In this document: one piece after another, positions 11,261-22,400 of the stretch
Position numbering within the stretch: position 1 is the stretch's first letter
Layout: each line of letters begins with the position of its first letter
Source of the DNA: Chinchilla lanigera
Lineage: Eukaryota; Chordata; Mammalia; Rodentia; Chinchillidae
Direction: 5' to 3'
DNA: 64,000 bases
Assembly (NCBI RefSeq): GCF_000276665.1
Contig: NW_004955517.1
Location: forward strand, 777,999 to 841,998
Translations under genes and position numbers: made by a program
Notes under the pieces: generated by a model
What the model was told of the DNA's origin: nothing
Database searches by the model: none
The model's input: the letters and a program-made list of their open reading frames with translations, nothing else

Positions 11261-12399
11261 GTAAGCACCCTGGCTCCCTGCTGAGTTACAGAGTTAACCT
11301 TCTAAACTTTTCAGATTGACACAGTGAACAACATCCTAGAGCAGGAAGGGCATGTCCTCTCCACCCCAGAATACAGAACGGCTGAGGTACTTAGTTAAGC
11401 TTCTAGACGCAAGTTGACACAATGTATCAGCCATAGCAGCGTCCAAGTGCTTCTGACCAGCAGCGGGCTTGCACCGTTGTCCCTCGTGAGCCCATCTGCT
11501 CTGGGCTGTGGCCATCACTCCTGCGGCCCAGGGACACATGTGCTCCCACCAGGGAAGGAGGGGAGAGTGCCCTCAGTGACTTGGATGAGAAGAACTTTGA
11601 CCTAGGCAGCGTACCCTTAGACCAGGAAGTTGTGCCTTCTGTGGTCTGACTGAAAAGCCCTGATGCCAGTGCACTTAGGGTCTGGGAAGATCCAGTATCA
11701 TCATAGCCTCTGCCAGCACTCCTGCCTCTCGACTGCTCTCCAGTAAGATAAGTGAAACAAGTGTGCTTCTAAGCTAATGGGACTTTAAGACAAAGCTAGA
11801 TTTCACCTTCTGAGAAGCGTATTGTCTGTAGCTCCTGTTTTATTACTATTTCTCAGTCTTGGCAATCAGTTCCTTTCACTTTCCTGGGAGTATTCTGCCA
11901 TCACATTTTTCTGTACCAGTAACTCCGTTATAACACCCTTGTGGCTCTCAGTTTGGCCCTTGGGCACGCAGAAGCCTTCGTGGCAGGAGGCTTCTGGAAG
12001 GACACTTAGCTTCTAAAGCAGTGGTTGACGTGCTCCTGTTCTCTGCCCTCCTCTCCCCTCCGTGGTGGGATGGATGAGGGACTTCCTTCTTAGGAACACA
12101 ACGGGGAGTCCTGGTGGGGTGACACCTGTGTGTGGCATTGTACAGGACTGGCCCCTCCTTGCCCTTACTTTTGCACTCCTTTCATTAATGTGCCACGGGG
12201 AGAGCTGCCACCAGAGGAATCCCCACGGCAGGACACCAAGGCCTCCTCCTGCCGAGGCCCAGGGAGGAGGTGCACCTTGCAGACAGCATTGGGAGTGAAA
12301 CCGGACGGGGACCCCTCTCAAGCGAACTTTCAGATGAGCCCCCGGCCTGGCAGACAGCTCAGCTGTAAACCAAGAAATGCTGAGGCACAAATTCCAGTG
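11261..12399. other. No gene recognised; GC-rich right half
   Basis: Several overlapping short frames occur between 12013 and 12399 on both strands, as expected for GC-rich DNA. None carries a recognisable domain. Confidence 0.45.
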
Positions 12400-12412
12400 A
12401 AGTTGCTCCTGG

Positions 12413-14336
12413 CCTCCTCCTCCTCTTCAGTGCCAGATTCCCCAGCGGCATCCGTCTGTCTCTGAGCCTGGCCAGCACCTCTTCTCTTCTCAGTGCCCCA
12501 CAAGAAATGGGCTCAGGACAGGGGCAGCACAAAAAGGCAGAGAAGACAAGCAGGAGAAGGTTACTGAAGACAGAACTTTCCATCTAAAGCATAAGAAAGG
12601 ACCAAAGAAGCAGTTTATCAAAGCCGTCACTCACCAAGTTAAATTTGGTCAGCAAAATCCACATCAGGCAGCACAAAGTGAAGCTGAAAAGAAACTGAAG
12701 AGAGATGACAAGAAGGAACTGCAGGAGCTAAAGGAGCTCTTCCAACCTGTGGTTGCTGCTCAAAAAACAAGTAAAGGCGCAGGGCCCGAGTCTGTGGTGG
12801 GTGCCTTCCCCAAGCCAGGACAGAGCATGGAAGGGGGTGAGTGCAGCGCTCTCACAGCTGACTGTGGACAGAACATGTGGAAAGGAAGTGTTTACACTGA
12901 CACAAGAGACCCAACGATACTTGGGACAAGAAAAAGCCACAGTGGATAGCTTGAAAAAGACAATGATAACTGGGATGGGGAAAAGCTCGAAGAAGTAGTG
13001 AAAAGGAGCACAGTGAGGCAGAAAAAAAAAAAATCCCCCAAATTCATATTGTTGGTGAGCATTTCCTTAAAGCTGCTAAAAATAACAAGTATGGCTGGCT
13101 TGGGGTATACCCTGGAGAAGGTGATGATTGTATGTATCGTCATTCACTTCCTCTGGATTTGCTGGAAAAGATGGAAAGAGAAAGAAGATGAAATTCCATT
13201 AGAAGATCTCACTGATAGAGTGTTCTGCCGTAGGTCAAAATGTTACTGAATTCACTCTAGAATTTTTCTTGCATGGAAGAAAAGACAAGTAAAGACGGAT
13301 AAACTTGAGCAAGATATGGAAAGAAGGAACGCTGACTTTAAAGCAGGGAAGGCTCTCGTGACCAGTGGTTGTGAGTTGTTTGAATTCCGCCCGGAACTGG
13401 TCAATTATGAGGATGAGGAAGCCGGTGCGACACGCTGCCCTCGGAACGGATGGTGACGAGGCTGATGATTCTGTGAGTGTAAATGACAGAGATTAAGGCC
13501 TGTACATCCAAGAGACATAGATGAGACAGGCATTGCTGTAGCCAGTCTTGAAAGCTTCAGCACACACGCTTCAGATAAAGACGAGAACAAGCCCAACAAA
13601 GCTTCCAGAGTTTGGGCTGGAGCTGGTGAAGGAAGAGACCTGGAAGAGGACAAGAAAATGGAGTATCAGGGCCGTTCCTGCTGATGGAACTCTCCCCTGG
13701 CAAGATCTGGAGGAACTAGGAGAAGAATTAAACACGCTTGATTTAAAAGAGTGACACCAACTGGTCAAGGCAAAGATTAAGTCAGCTCAGCCTGAGTTGA
13801 AATTGACTGCATTCATTTTTTTCACCTAGAATCAACAGGATGTTCATTTTCCATGCTGGTTCTGGAGGGCTTACTCTCCCCACAAAAGGAAATATTCTCC
13901 CTATGTCTTTTCTTCCGATTTTGGCTACCTCTATTAGTACGTTCACAGCTATTCATGATAAATTGAAATATAAAGGTCATTTCAGAAAATGATTGTTGTA
14001 ACTGTCCAGTCAAGTAAGAAGTGTAACTGCTCTTCTGGCTTTTAGTTTTCATTGGGCATGTGTTAATATCAACAACATAAATTTACATTTAAAATATCCT
14101 TCATTTGATGCAGGATACTTCAGTGAGTGATTTCCTTTCCTTTGTGTTTATATGGTTTCAAGACTGCCTAGAATGTGAGCACAGTACTTTATAAAGGTGG
14201 TTGTATCTCTGGACAATTCAGTGGACATTTGAAATGGAACATCAACCCAAAGGGATCAGCTATATTGTGCTGTGTTTTCCCTATTATTTTTTTGTCAAAA
14301 AAGTTGTAAATAAAGACTATTAAACACTTTTTTAAA
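12413..14336 (+). pseudogene. ZC3H15: Processed pseudogene (retrocopy) of ZC3H15/DFRP1
   Basis: The intronless segment follows the whole ZC3H15 mRNA. About 80 nt of 5' UTR precede the start codon position at 12493, now GTG. The reading continues through [18 protein letters not shown] text near 12625-12660, the [18 protein letters not shown] block near 12713-12762, and the C-terminal EELNTLDLKE ending at a stop at 13752-13754. A long 3' UTR with AATAAA near 14309 follows. ZC3H15 is a CCCH zinc-finger partner of the GTPase DRG1. In this copy the first zinc finger has lost cysteines ([10 protein letters not shown] region), and frameshifts and stops break the frame many times, so it is dead. Flanking direct repeats aagttgctcctgg (12400-12412) and aagctgcttctgg (14337-14349) support L1-mediated retroposition. 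Identity rests on recall of the protein, without a database search. Confidence 0.88.
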
Positions 14337-14599
14337 AAGCTGCTTCTGGGTATCTCACCCAAAGAAACTGTCATAAGCAATGTTGTGAACCATAAACTTT
14401 TGGATCTTGAGGAAATATTTGCATACTAAAATAATAGAAATACTGAGTCAAATTCCAATCTCTTTTCTGAACCCTCAGTTTTATGCTTTTTCATGAGCTG
14501 CATATTTTCTACATAAGCACATAACATTTGTATGAATTATTATAATTTTTAATGTTTCTGCCTAATATTGTATCCATCCTTTTGATTCTCCTGGGTCCC

Positions 14600-15075
14600 C
14601 TTTTTCCTACTATATCATACTGAATTAGATGGAACTTCTTTTGCAAGTAAAAGAAACCAAGAGCAAATTAGATAAAGGAATAAAGAAGTCTTACTAATTT
14701 ATGTGTGTGAAAATTCCCAGGAGGTTTTTAACCGACATTACTGAGACCATCAGACACAAGATTTCCAGGACTGGTGTCCCGACTCAATCACTCTCCTTAG
14801 GCACTGCTTCCCTGCCTCTGTCTCTGCATCCTGCTTTCTCTTGTGCTATTTTGTTCAGGCCAACTCTCCTCTTCCCTCTGCTCTATAATGTGTGGTGAGC
14901 TCCCCAAGGACCTCTGATTGGCTCTGCCAGATAATGGTTTTCCTCTCTTGGATCGGTCACTGTATCCAGGGTAGGGCAGTCCGATTGGCCAGTGTGGACC
15001 ATATGTCTGCCCTGGAGGCACTAGGTTACCCAGTGGTCAGCTCTAGAAGAGTTGTATGGAGTTAGAGAGGGGAAG
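14600..15075. mobile_element. Ancient repeat of unsure family
   Basis: The stretch has a layout I associate with old mammalian interspersed repeats: tctgtctctgcatcctgctt, gacctctgattggctctgcc and agtccgattggccagtgtgg. A similar gattggtcaagcacggacc phrase occurs at 60538. I cannot name the family with confidence. Confidence 0.35.
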
Positions 15076-15179
15076 GATTTCTGAAAGGGAAAAATTCCCA
15101 GGCAGCTAAAAAGTATCATAAGTCCTCTAAACACATTATTTATCCCTTAAAATGGTATATCTATCACTGCATAAAAAGT

Positions 15180-15600
15180 CACCTATCACTTAATGGCACA
15201 AAACAGCAATAGCCACCTATTTGTCTCCCACGGTCCTTGGGCTGAATGGGCTCAGCTACATGGTTCTCATGTGGGGTGGTTAAAGCATTTGCAGTCAGAG
15301 GGTGGCAGGCTGGGGTCAGCTCAAGGGTGCTCTCAGGCATTAATTTGTTGCCTGGCTGAGAAGACTCAAGCAGTTGGGAGTCTCTGTGCTTCTGCCCTTG
15401 TCTATGGTCTCCCTGCACGGTTTCTCCAGTATGGAAGTTGCAGAGTAGCCAGACTTCTTACATGGTGGCTCAGAGCTCCAGAGGTCCCTGGGAGAAAACC
15501 CCAGGCACCTTCGATAGGTTTAGAAGTCCCAGGTGCCCCTTCCACTGCCTTCTGTTTGATCTAAGAAGGTCATATTCAAGGGGAGCGGAATATGACTTTA
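15180..15600 (-). mobile_element. MLT1-type (MaLR) LTR fragment, antisense
   Basis: Contains taatggcacaaaacagcaat at one end, ggctgaatgggctcagctac, and gtcatattcaaggggagcgg near the other. This is the usual order of an old MaLR LTR read backwards. The frames at 15193-15564 and 15179-15418 are shadows of this repeat. Confidence 0.45.
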
Positions 15601-16160
15601 CCCTCAATGACAAGGACCTGAAAGAATTCCTGGACACATTAAAAAAAACATCACAGGCAAATTTTAAAAACTCTTTTTCCTTTTAAACTAACATAAGAGA
15701 GCCTCTGATTTTAGGTAAAATTTGAGTGATGACCAGCTGTATCTTACAGAGGAGGGTGATAAAGTCAGTAAATATAAATGAGGTTTTTAATTTCTGGACT
15801 AGAAAAAAATATAAATGTATTTCTTAATTAGCAATTCAAACCGTAGTGAAACATTTGTGGTAACACTGGTCACTTATATGTGCAGATGTTTGATTGCTCC
15901 TTGACTTCGGTGGGGGACCTGGTGGAGAGGGCAGAGTAGTTGCTCAGTCATATGCCATTGTGTTTCTTATCTATACAGAGGATTCTAGGTATCTTTAGAG
16001 GTTTATCTTCTTGTATAAATCATCATTTTATTGAAGAAAAATATTCTAAGTAGGATAGTTTCTTTTTTCTTTATAAGTTTGTCTTATGTTTGCTGTGTAA
16101 ATTAATTTCTTTGTGTATTATTATTGTGATACTTTCCCTAAGGGTTTCCAAACTTAAAAG
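15601..16160. other. No gene recognised
   Basis: AT-rich sequence without exon or nameable repeat. Confidence 0.5.
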
Positions 16161-16165
16161 TGTGT

Positions 16166-16214
<49 letters not shown>

Positions 16215-16219
16215 TGTGA
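16161..16219. repeat. (TG)n microsatellite
   Basis: About 29 TG units with two TA interruptions. Confidence 0.95.
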
Positions 16220-17189
16220 AGTATTTTATTAGCAAAACCAAGAAAAGCAGTTATCCTTTTCTATTTGAGGGAATACTTTAATGGCTAGTTTCATTTACTC
16301 TATTTGAAACAAACTTGGATTGTGAATTTGGCAAGTCGTAATCTTTATGTGCCTCAGTTTCCTTGTTGGGCTACATTAGATATGCAGTTTCATGTATTCA
16401 GGGACACATATATAAACCCACAAGCCTTAAATGCTAGGTGTTTATTCTTATACACACAAAACAAAAATCCTCCAATGGGAGTCTCATCAAATTCTGTCTA
16501 GATGCTCCTAAGCCCACAGACCTTACAACGGACATGCTCCCCTCCCAGGAATTTCCTGTTGCCTCTGCATCACTACCATGGACTTCTACTCTGGTCACGC
16601 AGCTAAGAAACAGGAAGAGACGGAGGATGAGAATTAATTTTATGATTCCCCTACTGCTCCACTGGTAAGAAAAACGAGAAAGAAAAAACGAGATCAATTT
16701 CATGATTATTTTGGTGAGGGTGAGAATAAAACATAAATTCTGTGATAACCTTTTAGTGCTCAGGCCGGATGGTCTGCCAGTGTATCTCAGTGGAGGAGGA
16801 AGCAAGGTGGGGATGGTTCCCAGGACTCACCTGAACAGGAGCACACAGTCACTTCCGTGGGAGACGGGAGCTGGCGGTCAGTGGTTCCTCTGAGGACAGC
16901 TACACACAGCTGCCTCTCCTGATGCTACAGCAAACCACTCAGAGGCACAGAGAGTAGGGTCAGGCTGACTCTCCAGAAGTGAATCCTCCTGACAGGGCTC
17001 ATCTGCAATCATGGGGGCCCAACGAGGGCACGTCTGCGTCCTGGTTATCAGCAAGCCCTGGCTTTCAGAACTCTATTTACACAGCTCTGGTGACATGCCG
17101 GTGCACTGCGGGAGCTCCATAGCTATGCATCGAATGAGTTCATTTATCCGAGCAGCCGATACTGTATAGTGTAGCTGCTGGATGCAGAT
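16220..17189. other. No gene recognised
   Basis: Frames at 16434-16805 (minus) and 16438-16668 (plus) overlap each other and have no domain. No convincing repeat. Confidence 0.45.
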
Positions 17190-17280
17190 AGGGTTGGATT
17201 TCATCCTCAGCTCTGCCTCTTTCACCTGTGACCTTCAAAGTGTTATATATGCTCTCCGTATCTGTCAGAAAAGCAGAAAA
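17190..17280 (+). mobile_element. MIR SINE fragment
   Basis: tcctcagctctgcctctttc, then cacctgtgaccttcaaagtg and tctccgtatctgtcag follow the MIR core order. Confidence 0.5.
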
Positions 17281-17970
17281 CACTCTAGGTGTTGAAGGTT
17301 GAAAGGGCGTGAGGCAGGGAGCTGGTTATGTAGGTGATGGGAAAGGGACCAAGAAGCCGACAGGAATCTGAAGCACCTCAAATGTAAGCAAGAGCAGGAA
17401 GTTCATGTTACTTTCAGGGTCAAGTGACAAAGAACAGGGTGAACTGCTGAAGCTCATGTCTGAGGTCCATGGGCAAGGCTGCCCAGCCAAGAACATTTTG
17501 GTTGAGCTTCATGAAAATAATAAATGAATGAAAAAAATGTCCAGTTACCCATGTCTTCACCCCAACCTAATTGTAAGAGTCTCACTCTCTTAAGACTCAT
17601 TGAATAGGACAAGTTTAATAATGAACAAAGAAAATCATAGTGCATGCTTCGTATTTTTTGGCAAAATGGTTTCCAAAGCACACAACTGTGGGCGGATTTG
17701 GTGGCCATCATCTCTGAGCATAGTTGAATAACAAATGTCAGGACTAAATTCTCTCATTTACTCCAAGGGTATTTCTGGTAGATAATCCTTTGCTCCAAGC
17801 TCAACTTTGATTTGGGCATGTCGTGTACATTAGGGCAGGAAAGTGCTCAAAGATCGGGATTGGTTTTCTTGTTTTAACAGCTTTGACATCTCTGTGTGTT
17901 GATGAATAAGGAGCCCCAGGGTCCCCAGGCCTATCTACCACCCAGTCACAGGAAAGGGTTCACCAACTAC

Positions 17971-18021
17971 TTTGTCAGTCAGGTGGTTGAGAAAGGGTTT
18001 TCTGAAGAGGTGACTTTTCCA
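17971..18021 (+). repeat. Left arm of a 51-bp inverted repeat
   Basis: This segment pairs with the reverse complement of 18657-18707 (48 of 51 bases, by hand), separated by 635 bp. The right part (tctgaagaggtgacttttcc) resembles a phrase of an old dispersed repeat, but the identity between arms is too high for two independent ancient copies. Confidence 0.85.
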
Positions 18022-18138
18022 AGATGCATCCAGTTTCTTATTGTAACCATGAATTAGCATTTCATCTTTCCAGAAAAGGCCTTGGACTTATTCTTTGTTT
18101 GTCTTCTCCTTTCCCAGAGAATTAGGCCTTAATTAGGA

Positions 18139-18187
18139 GTGACCCTGGGTAAGCACCAGTCAGTCCTGAGTGTCCAGAGGTGCTTCT
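18139..18187 (+). repeat. Short duplicated segment, partner at 27954
   Basis: Begins gtgaccctgggtaagcacca and ends gtccagaggtgcttct. Nearly identical to 27954-27998 (two mismatches and one 4-bp gap, which is a cagt duplication). The two copies lie outside opposite ends of the provirus at 18782-27087. Confidence 0.85.
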
Positions 18188-18656
18188 GGCGGTACTTTCT
18201 GCCTTAAGCTCTAGACCAGTCTTTTTAGCATTGGTCAAGATAACACTTCATTTGCTTAATCCTGATTTTCAAAAATGGATAGAGATGGACATAAACTGTA
18301 AGGCATTTTAAAATCTAGTTAATCATAGCAAAGGCTAGAACGTCCAGGCCAGAAGCCCTGCTTTTTACAGAAATTGTATTGGCCTCCCCTATCTTCCTAT
18401 GAGGAAATTTTAGGCTCAGAGGACAGAATTTATATATCTGTAATAATACAAAACTTCATTTAATTCTACCAAATGTAATGAGGAGCAACTGGAAAAAGCT
18501 TTTTTGTTGTTATTTGTTTCTGGGCAGAAAAGAAGCCAAAGTTTAAAAATCACTGAGTATTTTCTCTTGCTGTTTGTCAGAATTGCTCAGCCTGACAAGA
18601 GCTCTCTTCCCTCTGCTTGGGTCCTTGTGTCGTTCAGGGGTCACTGAGGCCCCTGC

Positions 18657-18707
18657 TGGAAAAGTCACCTCTTCAGAGAACCTTTCCTCAACCACCTGAC
18701 TGACAAA
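18657..18707 (-). repeat. Right arm of a 51-bp inverted repeat
   Basis: Reverse complement of 17971-18021 with three mismatches. Homology stops abruptly at both ends. Confidence 0.85.
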
Positions 18708-18781
18708 GAACCTGCTTCTCACAGAGCTGACATTTTGGAGAGGTGGGGAGGACAAATAAAACAGAAGGGTACTTAACGTTT

Positions 18782-19099
18782 TGTAGGACTTGGTGATCTT
18801 TCCATGGTCCCTGGGAGAAAATGTCAAGAGTATTTAGAAAATAAAGACAAGAGGCAATAACCAAGGTCAGGTGGAATTACCTCTTACCTGATGGGCAAAA
18901 GGACTGACTTTGGCAACAGGAAGTTTATTTATACTCTTGCAAAGTTAGTATCACGAGAGGTAATGTTGCCTAGCAACTAACAACTATATTGTCCAGGCAG
19001 AATACTTTTTTTGAGACTGAGGCAGCTTGACTGCTTGGGGCACTCTGGCTCTGTCCTGCCCCCACACCTATAGCCAATTTCCAGCTCCACTGGCTCCCA
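18782..19099 (-). repeat. 3' LTR of the class II provirus
   Basis: Shares with the 5' LTR the core from tttagaaaataaa to ctgcccccacacctat. In minus orientation it begins tgggagccagtggagctgg. Its outer end (tgtaggact at 18782) carries about 33 extra bases compared with the other LTR before homology resumes at tatttagaaaa (about 18830). An alternative outer end is the tgtcaagag at 18822. Reverse-strand tataaataaac near 18925-18935 gives overlapping TATA-like and AATAAA signals. Confidence 0.8.
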
Positions 19100-19113
19100 G
19101 CATATCTCCTTTT
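19100..19113 (-). other. Candidate polypurine tract
   Basis: Read on the minus strand the bases directly before the 3' LTR are aaaaggagatatgc, purine-rich and in the expected place for plus-strand priming. The purine run is short and ends before the LTR, so this is weakly supported. Confidence 0.4.
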
Positions 19114-19469
19114 TGTGGAGGACCACCTAGGTGACTCTCTTTAAAAGAGGAGCAACTGCCTCCTTTTTGGCTGAGCCTAACCCTATTTCCATGTATTGAT
19201 ATGTACAGAGCTGGCTGGGACTTTTTCTTATCCCTTCAATTGGCTTTAAGCAATGCTGAGGTGCTGATGGTAATCTTGGTGATGGTAGGCATGTTTCCCT
19301 AAGGCCCTGCTCCTGGCACTCATGTATTTCCTGCCACTCTCACAGTCCCTCATCCTGAAGCCACTCCCCTCTTCACAAATGAATAAAACCTGGGTTTGGT
19401 CCTTGGTATAGGCCTTTGTTCTGGATGGCCATCATCATGGCTGGACTTAGGACCCCTTGGCTCCCCACA
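19114..19469 (+). mobile_element. Candidate solo LTR, sense, inside the provirus 3' part
   Basis: The segment begins tgtggaggacc and ends ggctccccaca, so it has TG...CA ends with imperfect terminal inversion. It has an AATAAA at about 19381 in gaataaaacctgggtttgg and a CT-rich U5-like tail. No second copy occurs in the window and no target-site duplication is clear. Could instead be part of the provirus's own 3' region. Confidence 0.4.
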
Positions 19470-19538
19470 ACTACAAATATGTCTTAGTGTCCTTATTCTC
19501 ACCATGGGTTGCACTGGATGTGGTAGATTGGAACTGAC

Positions 19539-19860
19539 TTGCTAGAATTCCAGAAACTTTTCATGGGATTTCAAATGCATGAGGAAGACTGGGAAGGGCT
19601 CTCTATACTTTTTCTGTTTTGTTGTGGAAGTGATGGGTGTTCAGTTGAAGCTGGAAAAGCGGAGCTTGAAGAATATAGTCCGAACTCCATAACAGTTGTC
19701 AGTTATCAGTCTAACTGGCAATTGTCAGAAGTTGTTGGTGATTTGAACCTTTTACAGCCAACACATTACCATGGCATTGCTTTTGTACATCTTGTGGTTA
19801 CACTTTTCTGCTGGATGTTTAAGACCAAGCTAAAGTGAGACTTGTATAAATAAAAATTTA
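19539..19860 (+). other. Unidentified cDNA-like segment with 99-codon frame
   Basis: An open frame from 19539 to 19838 encodes 99 residues ending with a hydrophobic stretch (HGIAFVHLVVTLFCWMF) and KTKLK. A typical 3'-UTR end follows within 20 nt (tgtataaataaaaatttaac). This looks like the tail of a processed transcript, but I do not recognise the protein, and the lack of a poly-A tail or flanking duplication leaves it open. It may simply be a chance frame in the decayed env region. Confidence 0.25.
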
Positions 19861-20925
19861 ACTTTTTGCTATATATCAAGGTCAGTTAAGTCTCCTCAGG
19901 ACATACCTTGGAACCAAGTACAGCATCTCTAGATCTTCTGTCAGTGTCAGCCATCTGCAGGAGTCATGGCCATTGCTTGACCAAGTTGCTTTCTATGAAA
20001 GCTTGAGAGATTTTTTTTTCTCTCCTGGTGACTCTCCTTAGGCACACTATACATCACAGAATCACTTTCCTCTGTAGTCCTGTAATCTCCTTGATCAGAA
20101 AATCAGGGACTCAACCGAGCTACAGGATGTCACAGCAGAGGTTCCCTCTATGTCCTGAGTCTTTATTGACTGGAGGGATGAGGTCAAATATTGGCTGTCC
20201 TCCTAGCCCAGTTTATCTCTCTAAATTTGGTCTCCAAACCTCAGTTGTTAAATATCCAGAAGGAAAGATTAATGACATAACATTTTAATGGAGGCAATAA
20301 GCTTAATATTTCTATCTGGTTTGAATAGTAAGCACCTTAGAACATAAAATATAACTGTTACTTTTTGACAGCCATGGATATCCTAATATTTAAATCCTTA
20401 TAGAATGTTAACAGATAATAATTACATATTTTATACAGAAATTTAGAAATCAAAACCATATATAACAGTGCTACGTGACAATAATGGTGACATTTTGTAA
20501 CGTACCTAATTTTTCATTTTGACGTAACATAACCTTATTTGACATAACATAACATAACCAATCATCTCTATCTAATACAGAAGAAGTTTTCATCTAATTT
20601 GTTGTCCTTTAATGGGATGTACATCACATAAGTTTTTGTTAAAGGCATAGGTCTGAATCTGAAGACAAGTCTTTTCACAGTAAACAATCTTTGTTTTACA
20701 TTTTGGAAGACCTATACATCTGGAATCATTAATACATTTAATACACCATGAGATTAACATTAATGAATTACCACACACATGTGAAAACCTTTGTTCCTTT
20801 CTAAGGAATTTTTGCTAATTATCATAAATGTTTTGATGAGCTGAGAGAAAGCCAATTTTGATGTCACTTAGACCAGCTGGTAACTCAGGTAAAAGCATGC
20901 TTTTAAATCTATAATCCAAATTATA
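19861..20925. other. Provirus 3' interior, no env recognised
   Basis: By position this should be env, but neither strand shows a surface or transmembrane domain. A pentanucleotide-like acataacataac patch occurs at about 20526-20560. Confidence 0.45.
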
Positions 20926-21016
20926 GGGTGGGGCTATAACTCAGCAGCACAGCACCTGCCTAGTAAGTGCAAGGTCCTGAATTTGACACCTGGTGCCAAA
21001 AAATAAATAAATAAAA
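20926..21016 (+). mobile_element. ID SINE, old divergent copy
   Basis: tRNA-Ala-derived head: gtggggctataactcagcag, cacctgcctagtaagtgcaa and ggtcctgaatttgacacctg, then an aaataaataaataaaa tail. Probable target-site duplication ccaaattata (20917-20926) and ctaaattgta (21018-21027), two mismatches. It is more diverged than the copies at 25201, 53805 and 59794. Confidence 0.75.
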
Positions 21017-21027
21017 CCTAAATTGTA

Positions 21028-21539
21028 TTATGAACAAATGATAAAAGAAAAATTATTGAGCTCAAATGAGAAGGGGAACAGCAGTTCACAGAATGACAGA
21101 CAAACATGTAAACAAGTACACAAGACAAATGAACAAGCATCTTTACAAAATCAGAGTGCACTCAAATATATTTTTGACCAAATTGAATTATAGTCACTCT
21201 ATTACAATTTTATAATTTATAATCTAAATAGACTAGTCATATTTTTTGTCAATTAGCAGAGATCTCTTATCAGAAAAATTTGGAAGGATTAGAATCTTTT
21301 ACCTATAATGAATATGCATATTTTGTATTTTATTATGTCTTAAAAATACTGGTAACTTTTAGCTCAGTTTTCTATATGCTCTATCACCTAGTTAGACCTT
21401 GGATTTCCAATTTGTCAGTTTCTTCAATAGGCCCTACATTGAATCTAGTTTCATCCTTATCTGTCATCTATAAATTATTATCATTATCTCTGAGGCACCA
21501 CTGTCACAGGACTGCACATCAGCTCCCCCAAAGGTAGAA
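21028..21539. other. AT-rich provirus interior, nothing recognised
   Basis: No domain on either strand. Frame 21280-21537 (plus) is antisense to the provirus and unsupported. Confidence 0.4.
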
Positions 21540-22400
21540 ACGTCTTCTCCAGATCTGAGTTCATGATATAGCTGGACAGCATGGCCTGATACCCAAATAG
21601 GTTGCTCAGTTTTCTCTGGAAAAACACAAGCATACCCTCTACCCCAGGTAAGTAGTGGACTGGATCCCTTCCATTGTCCAGTATGGAGATATCTCCAAAG
21701 GACCCTTCCTAGCCTTTTTTCTTTTTACCTGATGGAATTGTCTTTCTGCTGCTGTACTTCCATCTTTTGTAGAATTTAAAAAGTTAGTAGTATATATTGC
21801 CATGTGAAGTCTATTATGAGGTGTGAATTTTGTAGGGAGAGATTCTCCCTTTTGTTTTGTAATTGAATTTTGATCGTACAGTGAGCACGTTCAACAATTC
21901 CTTGACCTTGGGGGTTATAAGGAATTCCTGTGAGAAGGGAAATATGAAAAGTTTTACAAAACCTGTGGAAAGCAGCACTTGTAAATGCCGGGCCACTGTC
22001 AGTCTTAAGTGTCCGTGGGCAGCCAAGGGCACTACAGGCATCCCAGCAATGAGCAATGACATGCTTAGCTGCTTCACCAGCGCGAGCAGAAGCAAAAATA
22101 AACCCTGAGGATGTGGCCACTGAAACATGGACCCATCGTCAAGAACCAAATTCAGGAATGTGAGTGACATGCATCTGCCAAAGGTGATTGGGGTGCAACC
22201 CTCAGGGATTGACCCCCATGGAAGGTGAGAGAAGGTGTATTATACGTGAAGAGCATTATTTAACAATTTTGGGGGGCCGTTCCCACGTCAAAAGGTATTG
22301 TTTGTGTAAGGCAGAAGCATTTTGATGAAGGATGGCATGAGAAGCAGAAGCCTGCTGAATGGCCTCTGAGGGAGTGACAGTGACAGCAGCCAGCATCTGT
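21540..22400 (-). pseudogene. Proviral integrase remnant
   Basis: On the minus strand, the region right of 22150 carries the N-terminal zinc-binding part in broken form. The frame 21776-22120 carries the catalytic core: LKTDSGPAF holds the second catalytic aspartate, and GIPYNPQGQGIVERAH holds the glutamate. The first aspartate region is disrupted by a stop between 22120 and 22200. Integrase inserts viral cDNA into host DNA. This copy is inactive through stops and frameshifts. Confidence 0.82.

Noticed and set aside
16161..16219. TG tract as a regulatory or CRISPR-like array
   Set aside because: Plain dinucleotide microsatellite with no spacers. The same applies to 1511-1531 and 40791-40826.
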